Below are positions 32,431-43,950 of a stretch of 64,000 nucleotides of DNA, piece by piece. The notes below the pieces were generated by a model. It was not told the DNA's origin and made no database searches. It saw only the letters and a list, made by a program, of their open reading frames with translations. The first letter of the stretch is position 1, and every line of letters begins with the position of its first letter. Origin of the DNA: Sycon ciliatum (lineage: Eukaryota; Porifera; Calcarea; Leucosolenida; Sycettidae); assembly GCF_964019385.1 (NCBI RefSeq), contig NC_088655.1:17118648-17182647 (forward strand), in the 5' to 3' direction. Both the position numbers and the translations under genes were made by a program.

Positions 32431-34228
32431 TGTTGTTGTTTATTTTACTTCGCAGATTCTAACGGGCAACTTGCCCAATAACAAGAAAGCGAAGGCAAAG
32501 AAAAATAATAATAATAATAAAAGAAATGACCGGGGGCAGCAGAGAATGAATAATAGCTTTGAGAACTCAGATGGTGAGCCAAGGAACAAATTTCCATGCT
32601 ACAAATAATCGCTTTTAAAAGAAAAAAGAAAAGAGCGGGTGGTACAGCAGTCTTCCTGTTCTGAATTCCTTGAACGAAGCAGAGACATTAGCTGGGTACA
32701 TGTCACTATTACACAGCAGCACAGTAGCAAGAGAGCTACCTCGGTCGACATCAGTGGACGTGGACTACGAGTAGATGCGACATACGAGTGGATGAGAAAG
32801 CAACAGTGACTGGAATAATGGGTCATACGTTTCATGGAGCGAGCGTATGGGGGATGACTGACATCTTGAACACACTGCGTTGGGGGATGGTGCGGATGTC
32901 GCTGGGTAGTGCGTTCCACAGCCTAGGAGCGGCAACAGAGAACCTAGCCTGACCAGCGCGGCTTGCGGCGGGTGGTACTTGCGCTCCGATGTCCTTCTGC
33001 AAGCGGGTACGCCGATCTGGTGACCTTGAAATCAGTGCACAGAGCCGGTTCCCCGCAATGCCATGGATAAATCGCCAGGTAAGCAATAGCGCCTTTTGCT
33101 TGTGTAGCTCTGAGATTCGGTAGAGTTCCACCCGTTGGAGCAGAGGTTGAGCAGAGTCGTATGGCCGAGCGCCAAAAAACTGTGCGAACCGCTTTGTTCT
33201 CCAGCGTCTGGAGTTCGGTTGCTTGCTGGGCAGTTAGGCAGAACACGAAAACATTTGATGCGTAGGTCAGATCCGGCATCACCACAGACTTCAAGCAGGT
33301 GACTCGGGCCGCCAGGCTCAAGCATCTCCGAGTCCGCCAGAGGGCACCTACTTTGCGGGACACCTTTGCTGTAATGGCTTTCAGGTGTTGCTGAAAGTTC
33401 AGCCCCTCGTCAGTGATGACGCCAAGGTACTTCGCGCTGGTGACTGTCGGCAGAGTTTGGCTGCGACAGAGGACTGTGACCCGGGGTCTAGCGTCTCTAC
33501 CAGGGAAGACTGTGAGAACCTGACTCGTCTTCTCATTCAGAATCAGTCCTCGCTCTTCCAGCCATGCAGCCAAGGAGGAGACTGCGGTGGAGAGCGTACT
33601 GGCAACAGGCTGAGTCGTGTCAGCGCTACAATATACTGCGAGGTCATCGGCGAACTGGATCGTGGGTGCGGATTGGGCTACTTGAGGAACATCTCTTGTG
33701 TACACATTAAAGAGCAGCGGGCCGAGCACCGATCCCTGAGGCACACCGCAGCTGTAAGAGGTGATTGTGCTGCTGCTGGCCCCGAAACAAACTCGCTGGG
33801 TCCGCTCACTGAGGTAGCTGATGAGCCAGCGAAGGGGTCTGTCTACCTGTCACTCCTAAAGCAAACAGGTCCTGAATGAGACGCTCATGACTGACTATGT
33901 CAAATGCCTTGGAGAGATCGAAAAAGCACACTCCCGATACCTGGCGTTGATCGCGGGCCTCCAGGAACGAATCCGTCAGGACAACCAATGCATCTTCTGT
34001 TCAGTAGCCATGCCGGTATGCAAATTGCGTGTCAGGCAGCGCATGAACACGGGAAAGATGACCTTGTAACTGGTTTTGTACAATCCGCTCGAGGATTTTC
34101 GAAATAAATGGTAGTAGAGATACTAGTCTATAATTCCCAGGTGAAGCAGGATCTTCCGATTTGAAGAGGGGGCGAACCTCTGCTAGCTTGAAGGCCCGAG
34201 AAACGATACCCGATTTCAGGGACATGTT
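32431..34228 (-). pseudogene. LINE-4, reverse transcriptase 3' half
   Basis: Minus-strand pieces read VRPLFKSEDPASPGNYRLVSLLPFISKILERIV, FFDLSKAFDIVSHERL, PQGSVLGPLLFNVYTRDVPQV, then the catalytic FADDLAVY (intact DD) and SAKYLGVITDEGLNF. The C-terminal end has FSVAAPRLWNALPSDIR. At least two frame breaks lie near 34000 and 33800. The 3' end has an AAC-type tail (about 32431-32445). The upstream half lies at 35517-36975, split off by a hAT-like insertion. Group CR1/Jockey-like. Confidence 0.85.
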
Positions 34229-35516
34229 CAGGGGTCGCACTTGTGTACTTAGACATCGCAGCCATTTTTGATTCATCACGCACGCAGCACGTGCGCGTCA
34301 GGGTCGTGCAGCCAATCAGAGTTATGGAAAATTCAAAATATCGCAATATTTGGGCGATTTGTAAAGGGTTCCTTGGCAGCCGTTTATCTAGCTACAGCGT
34401 TGAAAATCGCAGGGCTGCTTTGACGGCCAAGTACGCGGACATCTATCGAAAGAAATTTTGAAATCGGTCAAGTAGAAGGGAAATCCGTGTGTAGGGCTTT
34501 TTCTGAGCGTTGTCGCCCTGCTTTCCAGTATTCTGACAGTAAATCTATGTCGTTGAGGAAAAAATTGATTTGGTAGATTTACGGAGGAGATTCTAATAAA
34601 GAAAATGAGCCCTCAAACATCGAAATCGGAGAAGAGATGGCTGCCAAGGAACATTTTGAAGACTGCACTGACGGCCGCGCGCGAGCCGCTCGCGCGATCG
34701 CGCAGTGTCGGAAAGTACATGTACTTGGACTGCCTTCGAGTTTATTTTTTTGCGTGGAAGGGATCAGAATGATCTGCCTGCTGCACTGCTTTGCCCTGTG
34801 TCTTTGTTTTGGAACAATGTTCATGTACATTCATTGCTTTCTTTCTCCAACTCGGCGATGCCACGTTGCTGGACCATGAAGACTCCAAGACCAACTCAAG
34901 CCGACACCGTGCGATTGTGATGTTTGTGTCACAGGTATCATACAAGTGCAGTCCGTGCAGTAGGAAAAGTACCGATACGAGTGACATAAAACAAGGAAAC
35001 CATACCGTCAGTAAGTCCCGATAGGATCGCTTTCCGTAGCAGGTGTACTCGTTGCTGATATACTCCTTGTGGATCGAAGCAACTTTGCAAACAGAACCTC
35101 TTCCTCCTGAGAAATACTCCACTCGCATGATTCCCACGGTCGTTGTTCTGAGTATTGACACGCGAATTCAAAGCGGGACTATTTGCGCGCAAGCCTTAGA
35201 CCTCCACTTACCAGTAAGTTTGCTGTTGTGACTTACAACTAAATGGAAGTCTATTTTGAAAGGAGAACGGGGAAAGAGAACGTCGCCGTGTCAAAACAAG
35301 AATGGTATCAGTGAAGAAGAAACTCTGTTCACAGAAATCAGATATCTGCAGGTCTTGATCATACGTAGCTAGCTTTGTAGCGCTTGTACAGTTTTGTATG
35401 CAAACAATGCATTGAGAACCACACACGTGATCCAAAAGAGCACGCGTCGCGCATGCAGTCAAAAGCAAGATGGCCGCGATGTCGAGAGCTGATCATGATA
35501 CCAAGTGCGACCCCTA
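34229..35516. mobile_element. hAT-like nonautonomous element in LINE-4 (1288 bp)
   Basis: Terminal inverted repeats (C/T)AGGGGTCGCACTTG lie at 34229-34243 and 35502-35516. The 5-bp duplication ATGTT lies at 34224-34228 and 35517-35521. Removing it joins the LINE-4 text as QLFN-MSLKSG. CAGGGGT termini with a 5-bp duplication fit a hAT subgroup. There is no transposase inside. One open stretch (34637-34879) shows no known domain. Confidence 0.75.
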
Positions 35517-36975
35517 ATGTTGAAAAGTTGGGTGAGGCTTGGTGCGATGATGTCGGCAGTGGCGAGCAGCAACGATCCTGGACCCCATCACTACCGGTTG
35601 CTTTTCTGGCGTCGACTTTACGGAGCAGTTCGTAAACGGAACCTGCATCAGTCCCTCGAAAATTCCAAAGGACTTCCCCTCTCAATGGCCACTGAGATTC
35701 TGTCAATATGGGAGGTCTATTGGCGTCGGTCACAACTTGATGGAATGTATTGCTGACCTCTTCAACTTCGCATGTAGGATCCGGTTGTGCTCGGGTATGG
35801 CCTGTAAGGCTGTTGATGAGCTGCCAAAGCTTACGAGGGTTTTCAGATGCAGATTGACATGTCTGATGGAAATACGAGTTTCGTTTGCGCCGAATCGCTT
35901 TAGATGCCTTCGTCCGAGCCAGTTTGAATGCACCGTGAAGTGCCATATCTTCGGGGTTCCGGAGCCAGGCCGTGCGAAGCCTATTCCGTGTCCTGATGAG
36001 TTGATACGTCTCACGGTCGGACCATGGAGGTAGAGACTTGCGGCGCGGTGGTACAGTCTTCATTGCAGCATACCTGTCCAGGACAGTCATAAAGCGCGAG
36101 TGCCAATCATGCCACGTATCATCCACGCTTGACGACTGTGGAAGGGAAGGGAAATGCTGACGTTCTTGCTCCAGAGCAATTCTGAACTCAGGGATACTTA
36201 TATTCCGAATCCGCCTGGCCTGCTTCGATTGAGTCTCTGCACGAGGAACTGAAATGTTCAGGTTGGCGAGCACAGCGCTGTGATCACTGATCAGACAAGG
36301 TATCACCCTGCAGCTGGATACCATCTTCCTGTCCGTGAGGACAAGGTCAATAAGGGTGCCTTTCGGCGTACTTGGAGTAATGCGCGTCACTGCATCCATG
36401 CAGTTGGTTAAGTCGAACGTGCGGCACTGGCTCTGTAGATGGGTTCGCTGATGATTTGGGTGATTAGCGGACAAGTCCACATTGAAATCCCCCAACACCG
36501 TTAAAGACGTGGCTGAAGAGCCAGCACTATGCATGGCACTTTCTAAATCAGTCCAAAACTCCACGGATGTGTCAGGGGGCCTGTAGGCGCAGCCGACACG
36601 GTGATGCTGTCGATGTATCTGTACGTCAACCCACACCAGCTCTAAGCCGCTTACGCTTAGATCTGGGCACGGTTTGATTGGCAGGGTGGATTTGTAATAG
36701 ATACACGTGTCGCCACCACGCGTGCCGCTGCGATCGGTCCTTGTGAGGTTGTATCCAGGAATAGCTACTTCTCCGTCACCAATAGTGCTGTCCAGCCAGG
36801 TTTCGGCCAATCCAAAAATATCAAAGTCCTGCACCTGGAGGAGTGCCGTTACTTCATCTACTTTGTAGCGCAAGCTACAGACATTCAAAAAACCTAGTTT
36901 AAGCGTTCGGGTATCCTAGGTGCTCACCGGAAAACTGATGGTGGCAGCTCGTGGAGAGAATACCTGAGCGTGTGG
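35517..36975 (-). pseudogene. LINE-4, endonuclease and RT N-terminal half
   Basis: A 480-codon frame starts near LGFLNVCSLRYKVDEVTALL and holds a complete EEP endonuclease: NVCS, AETWLDSTI, GGDTCIYY, CAYRPPD, LGDFNVDLS, LIDLVLTD and SDHSAV. It continues through the linker (PPWSDRETYQLIRTRNRL) into RT (KATGSDGVQ). A one-base shift after GSDGVQ moves the frame to GSLLLATADIIAPSLTQLFN, and the hAT-like element follows. It is the only LINE here with a near-complete endonuclease. Confidence 0.9.
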
Positions 36976-36981
36976 ATTTGA

Positions 36982-38346
36982 TTTAAAGACGATATAGCAG
37001 AGCCATTCATTGGTCATGGCACACTAATACCTCTCCAGAAGCCCGGAAAGCCGGTGGGTGCTTTAACCAGTCTGCGACCGATCATCCTCCTGACAACTCT
37101 ACGCAAAGTCATGTCGCTGGTAGTCCTCAAGCGCATCTCGCCAGCCGTAAACGATTTCCTATCACTGAACCAAAGTGGTTTTCGTGCAGGAAGGTCAACA
37201 GCTGATGTGGTCTGGTGCCATCGGTGGTTAGCAGCTACGACCCAGCGGTACCACTGGTCATTCAGCATACTGGGCATCGACATGTCACGTGCCTTTGACA
37301 CGATCAGGCGAGGACAGTTGATGGACGTGGTTCAGCGATTCTTGGAAGAAGACGAGGTACGCTTGATCCGTTACCTGATCTCAGATACAAATTTGGCAGT
37401 CAGACTGGGCACGGAAACATCAAGCTCTTTCTCCACTAACATTGGTACCCCGCAAGGCGACTCCTTGTCGCCAATTCTATTCGTGATCTACCTGGAAGCT
37501 GCCCTGCAGGATGTGCGACAGCGAATGGCTGCACCTGTGGCCCGGCATCTTCCGTACGATGTGGAGTACGCCGATGATGTGGACTTCATCAGTATCTCTA
37601 GTGATTGGCTTCGGATGTTAGAGCCACAGGTTGCCACCATCTTGGGTACATGGTCCCTTACCGTCAACCAGACCAAGACAGAATTCAGAGCCATCCAGCG
37701 AGAGGCCGATCGTGCTGATGAGCCATGGCGTATGGTCAAGAAACTCGGCTCTCTCCTTGGTGATGCAGAGGATGTCACCCGCAGAAAGCAGCTTGCGGCG
37801 ATAGCGTTTAAGTCCCTCTGCCAGTTATGGAAGAGAAGAGACCAAGTGAGTCTGGAGGTGCGCGTCCGGCTGTATAACTGCTTCGTGTTACCTGTCTTGC
37901 TTTACAACTGCTCCACATGGGGCATCACTCGACCGACAATTGAAGCGCTGGAATCGTATCATCGGCGGCAACTTCGGCATATCTTGGGTATCAGGTGGCC
38001 CAACCGACTGTCGAACGATTTGGTTTACGAGCGCTGCAGTGCTGCTCCACTTGGCAACATTCTGGTGAATGCAAGATGGCGGTTGTTTGGCCACATCCTG
38101 CGATCAGATGAGCACACACCGGCTAGGGAGGCCATGAGTGGATTCTTTGGCTGCTCCGTGCCGGGATACCGTGGGCGGCCGCGGATCACGCTACCAGTCC
38201 TGCTGAATCAAGACGCGGAGCGAGTCGGCTGCCGTCTGAGGATTCCAAGGGACTTGCAGCTGATGGCTCAGCGAGCACTGGATCGCCATGAATGGACATA
38301 TCTGTGCAACGCAGTTACAGATGCGTACAAGGCAGAGTACTGGTGA
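36982..38346 (+). CDS. Open reverse-transcriptase frame of a second type of retroelement
   Basis: About 455 codons are open from 36982 to the stop. The protein reads GTLIPLQKPGKP, SLRPIILL, FRAGRSTADVVWCHRW, the palm motif LGIDMSRAFDTIRRGQL, GTPQGDSLSPILFVIYLEAAL and the catalytic EYADDVDFI. A C-terminal region follows with VLLYNCSTWG, HRRQLRHILGIRWPNR and RWRLFGHILR. It has GTPQGD where LINE-1, -2 and -4 have PQGS, so it is a different clade. No endonuclease is attached and no start codon is clear, so it is 5' truncated. It is intact otherwise. I cannot name the clade. Confidence 0.8.
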   Translation, partial: FKDDIAEPFIGHGTLIPLQKPGKPVGALTSLRPIILLTTLRKVMSLVVLKRISPAVNDFLSLNQSGFRAGRSTADVVWCHRWLAATTQRYHWSFSILGIDMSRAFDTIRRGQLMDVVQRFLEEDEVRLIRYLISDTNLAVRLGTETSSSFSTNIGTPQGDSLSPILFVIYLEAALQDVRQRMAAPVARHLPYDVEYADDVDFISISSDWLRMLEPQVATILGTWSLTVNQTKTEFRAIQREADRADEPWRMVKKLGSLLGDAEDVTRRKQLAAIAFKSLCQLWKRRDQVSLEVRVRLYNCFVLPVLLYNCSTWGITRPTIEALESYHRRQLRHILGIRWPNRLSNDLVYERCSAAPLGNILVNARWRLFGHILRSDEHTPAREAMSGFFGCSVPGYRGRPRITLPVLLNQDAERVGCRLRIPRDLQLMAQRALDRHEWTYLCNAVTDAYKAEYW

Positions 38347-38469
38347 AGGAGGTTGGCACTGCAATGGTTTGAGCTACATTCTTTGTTGTTGGTACTCTGA
38401 TTATCCGTATTATCCGTATTCACATGGCCTTTGCCATTCATTCAGTATATTAATGTCATCAATAATGAT

Positions 38470-38989
38470 TTGATAACCGCAATCAATAAAACTAGCTGAA
38501 CCGACATTTGTGTACTTTATTCATGCAATGTAAAAAACGGTGGAGACGATGTGCAATAAAACGATGAAAATATGAAGAAATGGTGTAGGGAACAAAATAT
38601 ATGGATTCAAACAAGTTTTCGTACAACACTCATCAGGAATCGTCGTTGTACTAAAGGACACTGAAACAAAAATTGAACTATTATAGAAAATCTAAGTTAC
38701 AGAAATAACACTAAGAGCAACAACAGTGAAATTTACAAGTGTGAATTTTAACAATCAAAGCGAGAAATGAACAAAGGAGAAAGGAAGGAAAGACAACGTG
38801 ATAACACATAACAGCAGTACATTACACCTAGAACATTATTTTTTTCCCTACACCATTTCTTCATATTTTCATCGTTTTATTGCACATCGTCTCCACCGTT
38901 TTTTACATTGCATGAATAAAGTACACAAATGTCGGTTCAGCTAGTTTTATTGATTGCGGTTATCAAATTATTGTCTCCTCGCCGTGTGT
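38470..38989. mobile_element. Fold-back element with perfect 125-bp inverted repeat and 12-bp flanking repeats
   Basis: 38468-38592 and 38844-38968 are a perfect inverted repeat of 125 bp around a 251-bp spacer. The 12-mer ATCAATAATGAT lies on both sides (38458-38469 and 38990-39001), as a target duplication would. The spacer holds a candidate hammerhead ribozyme on the minus strand. Long variable duplications and inverted partial copies are known for Penelope-like and hammerhead-bearing retroelements. Confidence 0.75.
38604..38641 (-). ncRNA. Candidate type I hammerhead ribozyme
   Basis: Read on the minus strand: stem I 3' strand GATTC, core CTGATGA, a 9-nt stem II hairpin (GTG-TTG-TAC with one G-U pair), GAAA, an 8-nt minimal stem III plus cleavage triplet (ACTTGTTT), then GAATC, which closes stem I. 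The predicted cleavage site is UUU. The layout and the 8-nt stem III segment match the ribozymes at 59335-59378 and 59602-59645. Stem II is short and stem I has 5 pairs, so activity is uncertain. Confidence 0.6.
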
Positions 38990-39001
38990 ATCAATAATGA
39001 T

Positions 39002-39740
39002 ATTCTTGTTTGTATTAGTTTATGTGACACCATTTTCTATTTTTCTTTGCCTGCCTGCCTGCTGGCGGCCTTTTTTCGCATGGTTCGGTGCAAGCGAATT
39101 TGGGCGAGCCCATTGACGTGGGAGCACAAATAATAATAGCAGTGAAAAGTAGTAAGTAGTAAGAAAAAGAACAATCACGACGAGGACTAGCATAGAATCG
39201 AGGTTACAAGCAGAAGTTTACCGGTTATTGGCTTCCTTGCCGACTCCTCACACTTGGGGCAAGGCGGTGCATCTCTTTTGCAGATGCCTCATTTGCCCAT
39301 GCAAATTGGGGTACGAATGCCAGGACTCTTGCGCTGAATGTGTGCTTGCCTGATGCACGGATGAATCCTTCGTCATCAGGTGAAGAGTGACAACCCTTCC
39401 CACGAGAGAGCGGAAATGCCGGCACTTCACGTGTGGCCTCTTCTGCTGGCAGGGTTGTTGGCGTGGCGACTGGTACAGAATAAGATGCCTGCCGTACAGG
39501 TATCTTAGAGACCCTTGGTGGTCGCTTGTCGCAGTGCTGCTGCCGCTGCTGCTGTTGTTGTTGTTGGTTCGAGCCCTCTAGTGTGGTTGAACCTTTTGGT
39601 GGACATGGGGCAGTTGCTATCTGTTGCTGCGCCTGCTATTGCAGCTCCTGGATTTGGTTCAGTGGGTTCTTGTACATGAACGAGTACATCCTGACTGTCA
39701 TCTTCCGTACGGTCCGCAGCCTGGCCCTGTACGACAGTGG
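39002..39740. other. No gene seen
   Basis: A GCTGCTGTTGTTG-type repeat near 39535-39565 is the only notable structure. Open frames across it are low complexity. Confidence 0.5.
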
Positions 39741-40293
39741 AGTACGAAGTGCCCATGATGTCCAGGTCGAGCCACATCTCCAGCCGCTAACCGGCGAGAC
39801 CTTCCGTCACCGCTCCGCCATCTCCAAGGATGGTGCCCGCCTAGATGTGGCCGCATCGGGTGTCTGGGGTGAACATTTCGAACGGGCACTACTGGACATC
39901 CGGGTGTTCAACCCGCACGCCCGCTCCAACCGCCAGTAGTCCATCACGGCCACCTACGGGAAGCAAGAGGCCGAGAAAAGGCGCGCCTACGAAGAACGCG
40001 TCCGGGAAGTTGAACATGCGTCTTTTTCTCCCATTGTGTTCAGCGCTTCCGGCGGCTACGGCAAGTCCGCCTCCGCTTTTTTCAAGGGTGTCGCCTCTAT
40101 GCTCGCCGACAAGAGAAAGGAGCCCTTCTCCTCACTTCTTGCCTTTATAAGGTCAAGGGTTTCCTTTTCTCTTGTTCGTGCCTCCAATGCCAGCCTCCGT
40201 GGTCACCGCAGGCCACGGTCTCAAGATGCCCGCCAGAGAGTCATTGACTCTGATGCTTCTGTGGTCCTTGCTGCTGCAGAGTGCTTTTGGTAA
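39740..40293 (+). pseudogene. Restriction-like endonuclease C-terminal fragment of a retroelement
   Basis: The plus strand reads HDVQVEPHLQPLTGETF, then DGARLDVAASGVWGEHFERALLDIRVFNPHA, and after a stop (near 39940) EAEKRRAYEERVREVEHASFSP, FSASGGYGKSASAFFKGVA and IRSRVSFSLVRASNASLRG. ARLD...E..LLDIRVF looks like the strand-acid pattern of PD-(D/E)XK nucleases, found at the C termini of retroelement proteins after a C-C-H-C knuckle. The knuckle and the RT are absent, so this is a fragment. It does not belong to the minus-strand gene that follows. Confidence 0.55.
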
Positions 40294-40312
40294 CTATCCG
40301 TGGTGTGTTTGG

Positions 40313-43300
40313 CTACTGTTCTGCTTCATCCCCCCCCCTTTTTTCATGATTTTGTATGTTATCATTTTCAGGATCCAAAGACTGCTGGCAAGGACCATGC
40401 ATGTCTTTACTGCTCAGCTTTTCTATGTCAGATGTTAGGCGAGCCACCTCTACACGCTTCTTGTCTCGCTTTGCCGTTATCAGCGTGAAACCAACTTGAA
40501 ACTGCTCAACAAGTGCTTGCCATCGACCGTCATTGTCATCGACCTGCTGATTCTGCACCGAGATCGTCAGGAATTGAAGTTGGTGCTGGTACATGGTGCA
40601 TTCTTGCTCCGTCTCGTCAAGGCTCGTGCTTGCCGTCTGCAGCTCCTGGTGAAGTGTGGTTAGCCGAGTGAACCCGTCACCGTCGCTAGATGCTGGAGCG
40701 CAGTGCGCCACTAGCTTCAGATCGAGCTGGTGCAGTTCCTTTTCCAAGAGCTCATATATCCACACAAATATGCTGAGGTCCAAGGGGAGGGCTGGTATTA
40801 CAGCGTCGGCTACTGGGATTGGCAGGATGGTGGGCCGAATGACAATATTGAATAGCATCGCACTGCTGAGGCGAGAGCCATCAGTGGTGTGGCGCTGGTG
40901 ATCCGCTGCCAATGTTTCCAGGGACCTAGCTGTTGTCTCATCCTCTGGTCCACTGCTGGGGTGTAGGTCCATCGAGCGCTTCATACAGCGGCAATGGATG
41001 CAAGGTCGAACACCACTGTGGCCAGACAGACCGAAAACACGGCATTGGAATTCGTAGTCTCCAAAAAGGAACACTCGCAGCTTCTTCCCCTTCCACTGCG
41101 TTACCATCAGGTCACGGACTTGTTGTTGGTACATACTGAGAGCACTGTTGAGGTTTCCCGGCGTATCTTTCTCATCGAATATGCAAAGCAGTATGGTGTT
41201 CTTGACAGTGTTCGGATGCAGTACGTTTGCCACCTGTGCAGTAGAAGAAGAAGACACTGTGCGTTAGAAGGTATGATTATTATCTCGTGCATGCCCAATT
41301 TTCGATAAGCATTCATCTTATTTTTTCACTAATTCAATGCACTAATCTAGCTGCACTTCTTAGTATAGTCTATATCAAGCAGCGCTGCAGCATATACACA
41401 TCTAGCAAGTTTATCTTTTATTATCACCCGCTTACCTGGAAGCTCAACTTGAACGTTCCACCACCATGATCACCACCGATCTTGATCCAGACTTCTGACT
41501 GGGGAATGCTGCTTGACCATGTCAGGGCTTCAGCACCATGCACATCAGGCGAAATAGCACTTACGTACACTCGAGATCAGCGGGAAGAAGATGACAACGT
41601 CCACTAATTTAGTATCTGTGCACACGATTCTGCTGTGTGTGTTACTCTGTGTGTCAGCTATGGCATCATCGCCTGTGGTTCCATGCCTACCATGTACGTC
41701 TGAACCATCCTGCAAAGTTTGAATGACGTAGGTTGAGTGATCGCTCCGCGAAACATACTTTTTGAAATTCTCTTACCCTATGATAATTGCCGTGATCCTG
41801 TGCCCTCCCGACCTCGTGCTACTGGTGCGTTCGGGTCCCGTCATTCGCGATTTAGGTGGATCAGTTCGCATTGGGGGGACAATGGGCCAGTTCTAATTTC
41901 TTACTTTTACGACGGGGCAGTACCAGTAAAGGTTTTTCAGAACCGCTCACAGAGCGATTTTTATATGGATAATATATCTTCCACCATTGAAATTTCGAAT
42001 TTCTTCGAATTTTTTGCTGAGAGGTGTGGCTTGCAACCTCGATATGGCTTGTTCCAGGCATGCTTTGGAGCCATCGCCTGTTGAAACAGTGGCGGGAAGC
42101 TGCCCTGCAACTGTTCCAACAGGAAATTAATCGATCTGAGACAGCGCGAGTCCGCGAATCTCAGTTGAATATTGAGTATTTCAAGCCTTTTCACGACGAA
42201 GATGGAGTTCTTTTTGGAGATGGACGTCGCAGCAAAGGACATGGTGTCCGACGTCTGGCGTCTGGTGAAGCCAGGGATCATTTGTCCAGTCAGGTCGGCA
42301 GCCTAACCGTCGGTCAGCTTGTGTTTGGATCCCGTTCTGCTCGATTTGGTAGATCACAAACAATTTGATATCGCACAAATTGATCTCAGTATCGTGCGTA
42401 CGGTATTTTATATTCAGAAAATCTCAAAATGTCTCTGTGTGGCCGTCCTATGCCACGAGAAACTCCAATCAGGCTCCTATGTCCTCTGCCTTCATGATTG
42501 AATGTCCACTTCGTTTGAACAACGAACACAACAATCGAGGACGGCTTTGCAATGAAAAATACAGCTATACTGGAGCTGAAAAAAGAAGAAAAAAACGTGC
42601 TCAGGATGAGACTCGAGTACACGCATACTCTCCCAGCAGGTGAAACGCAAATTTTTGTGAAAAATGCGTGTCGCCGACTGACCAGTAATTTCGCCTGACG
42701 GCTTGTCAAGAAAATATAGAACCATAGCGATTAAATCTGGAAAGTATACCATGGCTGCCATCCTGAGCTCACTGTTTCGCCTCATCATTGGTTTGTTCTG
42801 CAGTGTATATGCTAGCATCTGCGTGGTGATGAATGCGCGCATCTTCCTTTCGGACTCCAGCTGTACGCCAAGTTACCGCAGCCATGTCCTCAGCATCCTG
42901 AATCTGCTGTAGGACAGAGATAAGTCTGCCTTTATAGCCAGCGCTGTTCCCGACGTTGGCATTGTCGGATGCAAGCCGATGTCGTGTAGGAGCTGCTCTT
43001 GCTCCGGTGTGGAGAGGCGCTTTATTCCAGCCACCTCTTGCGCCCGTATACCAGCAGAATCTCCACAGTCTCGTTGACGGTGCTCAATTGCATGGAGCGT
43101 CTGCGGATTGTTCGTGATGATGCCTCTTCGGATGATGTGGTTGCGGCAGTGACACGCTGGTAGATCTGAGGTCTTCCCGACAGCTAGGCTTGACTTCAAG
43201 CTGGCCACTTTCGGCCTTGGCGGTCACCAGCTTACTTGTTAATCGGTCTGCAACATCGCCACGCATTTTCGACGGTGACGCTTGTAGCACATCACTCACA

Positions 43301-43950
43301 GAGGATGTGGCGCTGATTGTACGTATTGGCTGACTATGTCTGCTGGATGTTGCTGTCGGACTAAATGCGCAGGCATCCACATGCTTCTGTAACTGGTGTA
43401 GGGGAACAGTGGCAGAACAACCTGCCAAGGCAGGCTCGTGATAGTCACAATGTATGGTTCAGTTGCTGATCATACTTCGGTTGGGCCGCTGCAGATTGGA
43501 CGCTGCCATGTCACTGCCACAGTCATGGCATGTGCTGTTGTTGCTGAGCCATTTGCAAATGCATGCGCTACAAAATAATGTTTCACAGCACGGTGTGTAC
43601 ACGGCTCCATCCACCGCCATTTCACAAATTGTACCGGCCACAATGGCATTGGTGTTGACAAACCGTTGCTTGTTAAGTTTGTTTCCTGCCTGGTACGTGG
43701 GTGTTGCATGTCTAACTATTTCTTCTTTTACGTCCATGCTCATCTTGCTGAATGTTGATTTTGGCTGTGGTGGATTGATGTTTGCTTGTACTTGTGGTGC
43801 TGCACTTTTCCACGTAGTGAGTTTTTCCTGTCGCTGCGTTGACTGCTTTGGCTTTCGACCACATTTTGCTGGTTTGCATAGAGCACAGCCAGTGCGATGG
43901 CAGAAAAAGGGGAGCGGAGGCAGGGATCATCTTTGGATGTGTCAACGTGG
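40313..43950 (-). pseudogene. Decayed DDE-type transposase with RAG1-like RING and zinc-finger N terminus
   Basis: Minus-strand pieces in order: a Cys/His cluster (FCHRTGCALCKPAKCGRK, near 43870), a RING-like domain (TICEMAVDGAVYTPCCETLFC...ICKWL, then CHDC, about 43520-43670), then after an in-frame TGA (near 43458) a C-C-H-C finger (HCDYHEP...GCSATVPLHQLQKHVDAC). Next comes a helical part (CGDSAGIRAQEVAGIKRL, LAIKADLSLSY, then RMLRTWL and a stop). A spliced exon ending at 41436 holds VWIKIGGDHGGGTFKLSFQ. From 41233 the next exon has FLFGDYEFQCRVFGLSG and CIHC. The two Asp residues in GGDHGG and FGDYEF are candidate catalytic acids; the final Glu was not found. RING plus finger order matches the RAG1 N-terminal region. 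Several stops show it is inactive. Confidence 0.6.

Noticed and set aside
41737-42378. Open frames between the RAG1-like exons
   Set aside because: They show no conserved pattern and probably lie in an intron or decayed part of the element.
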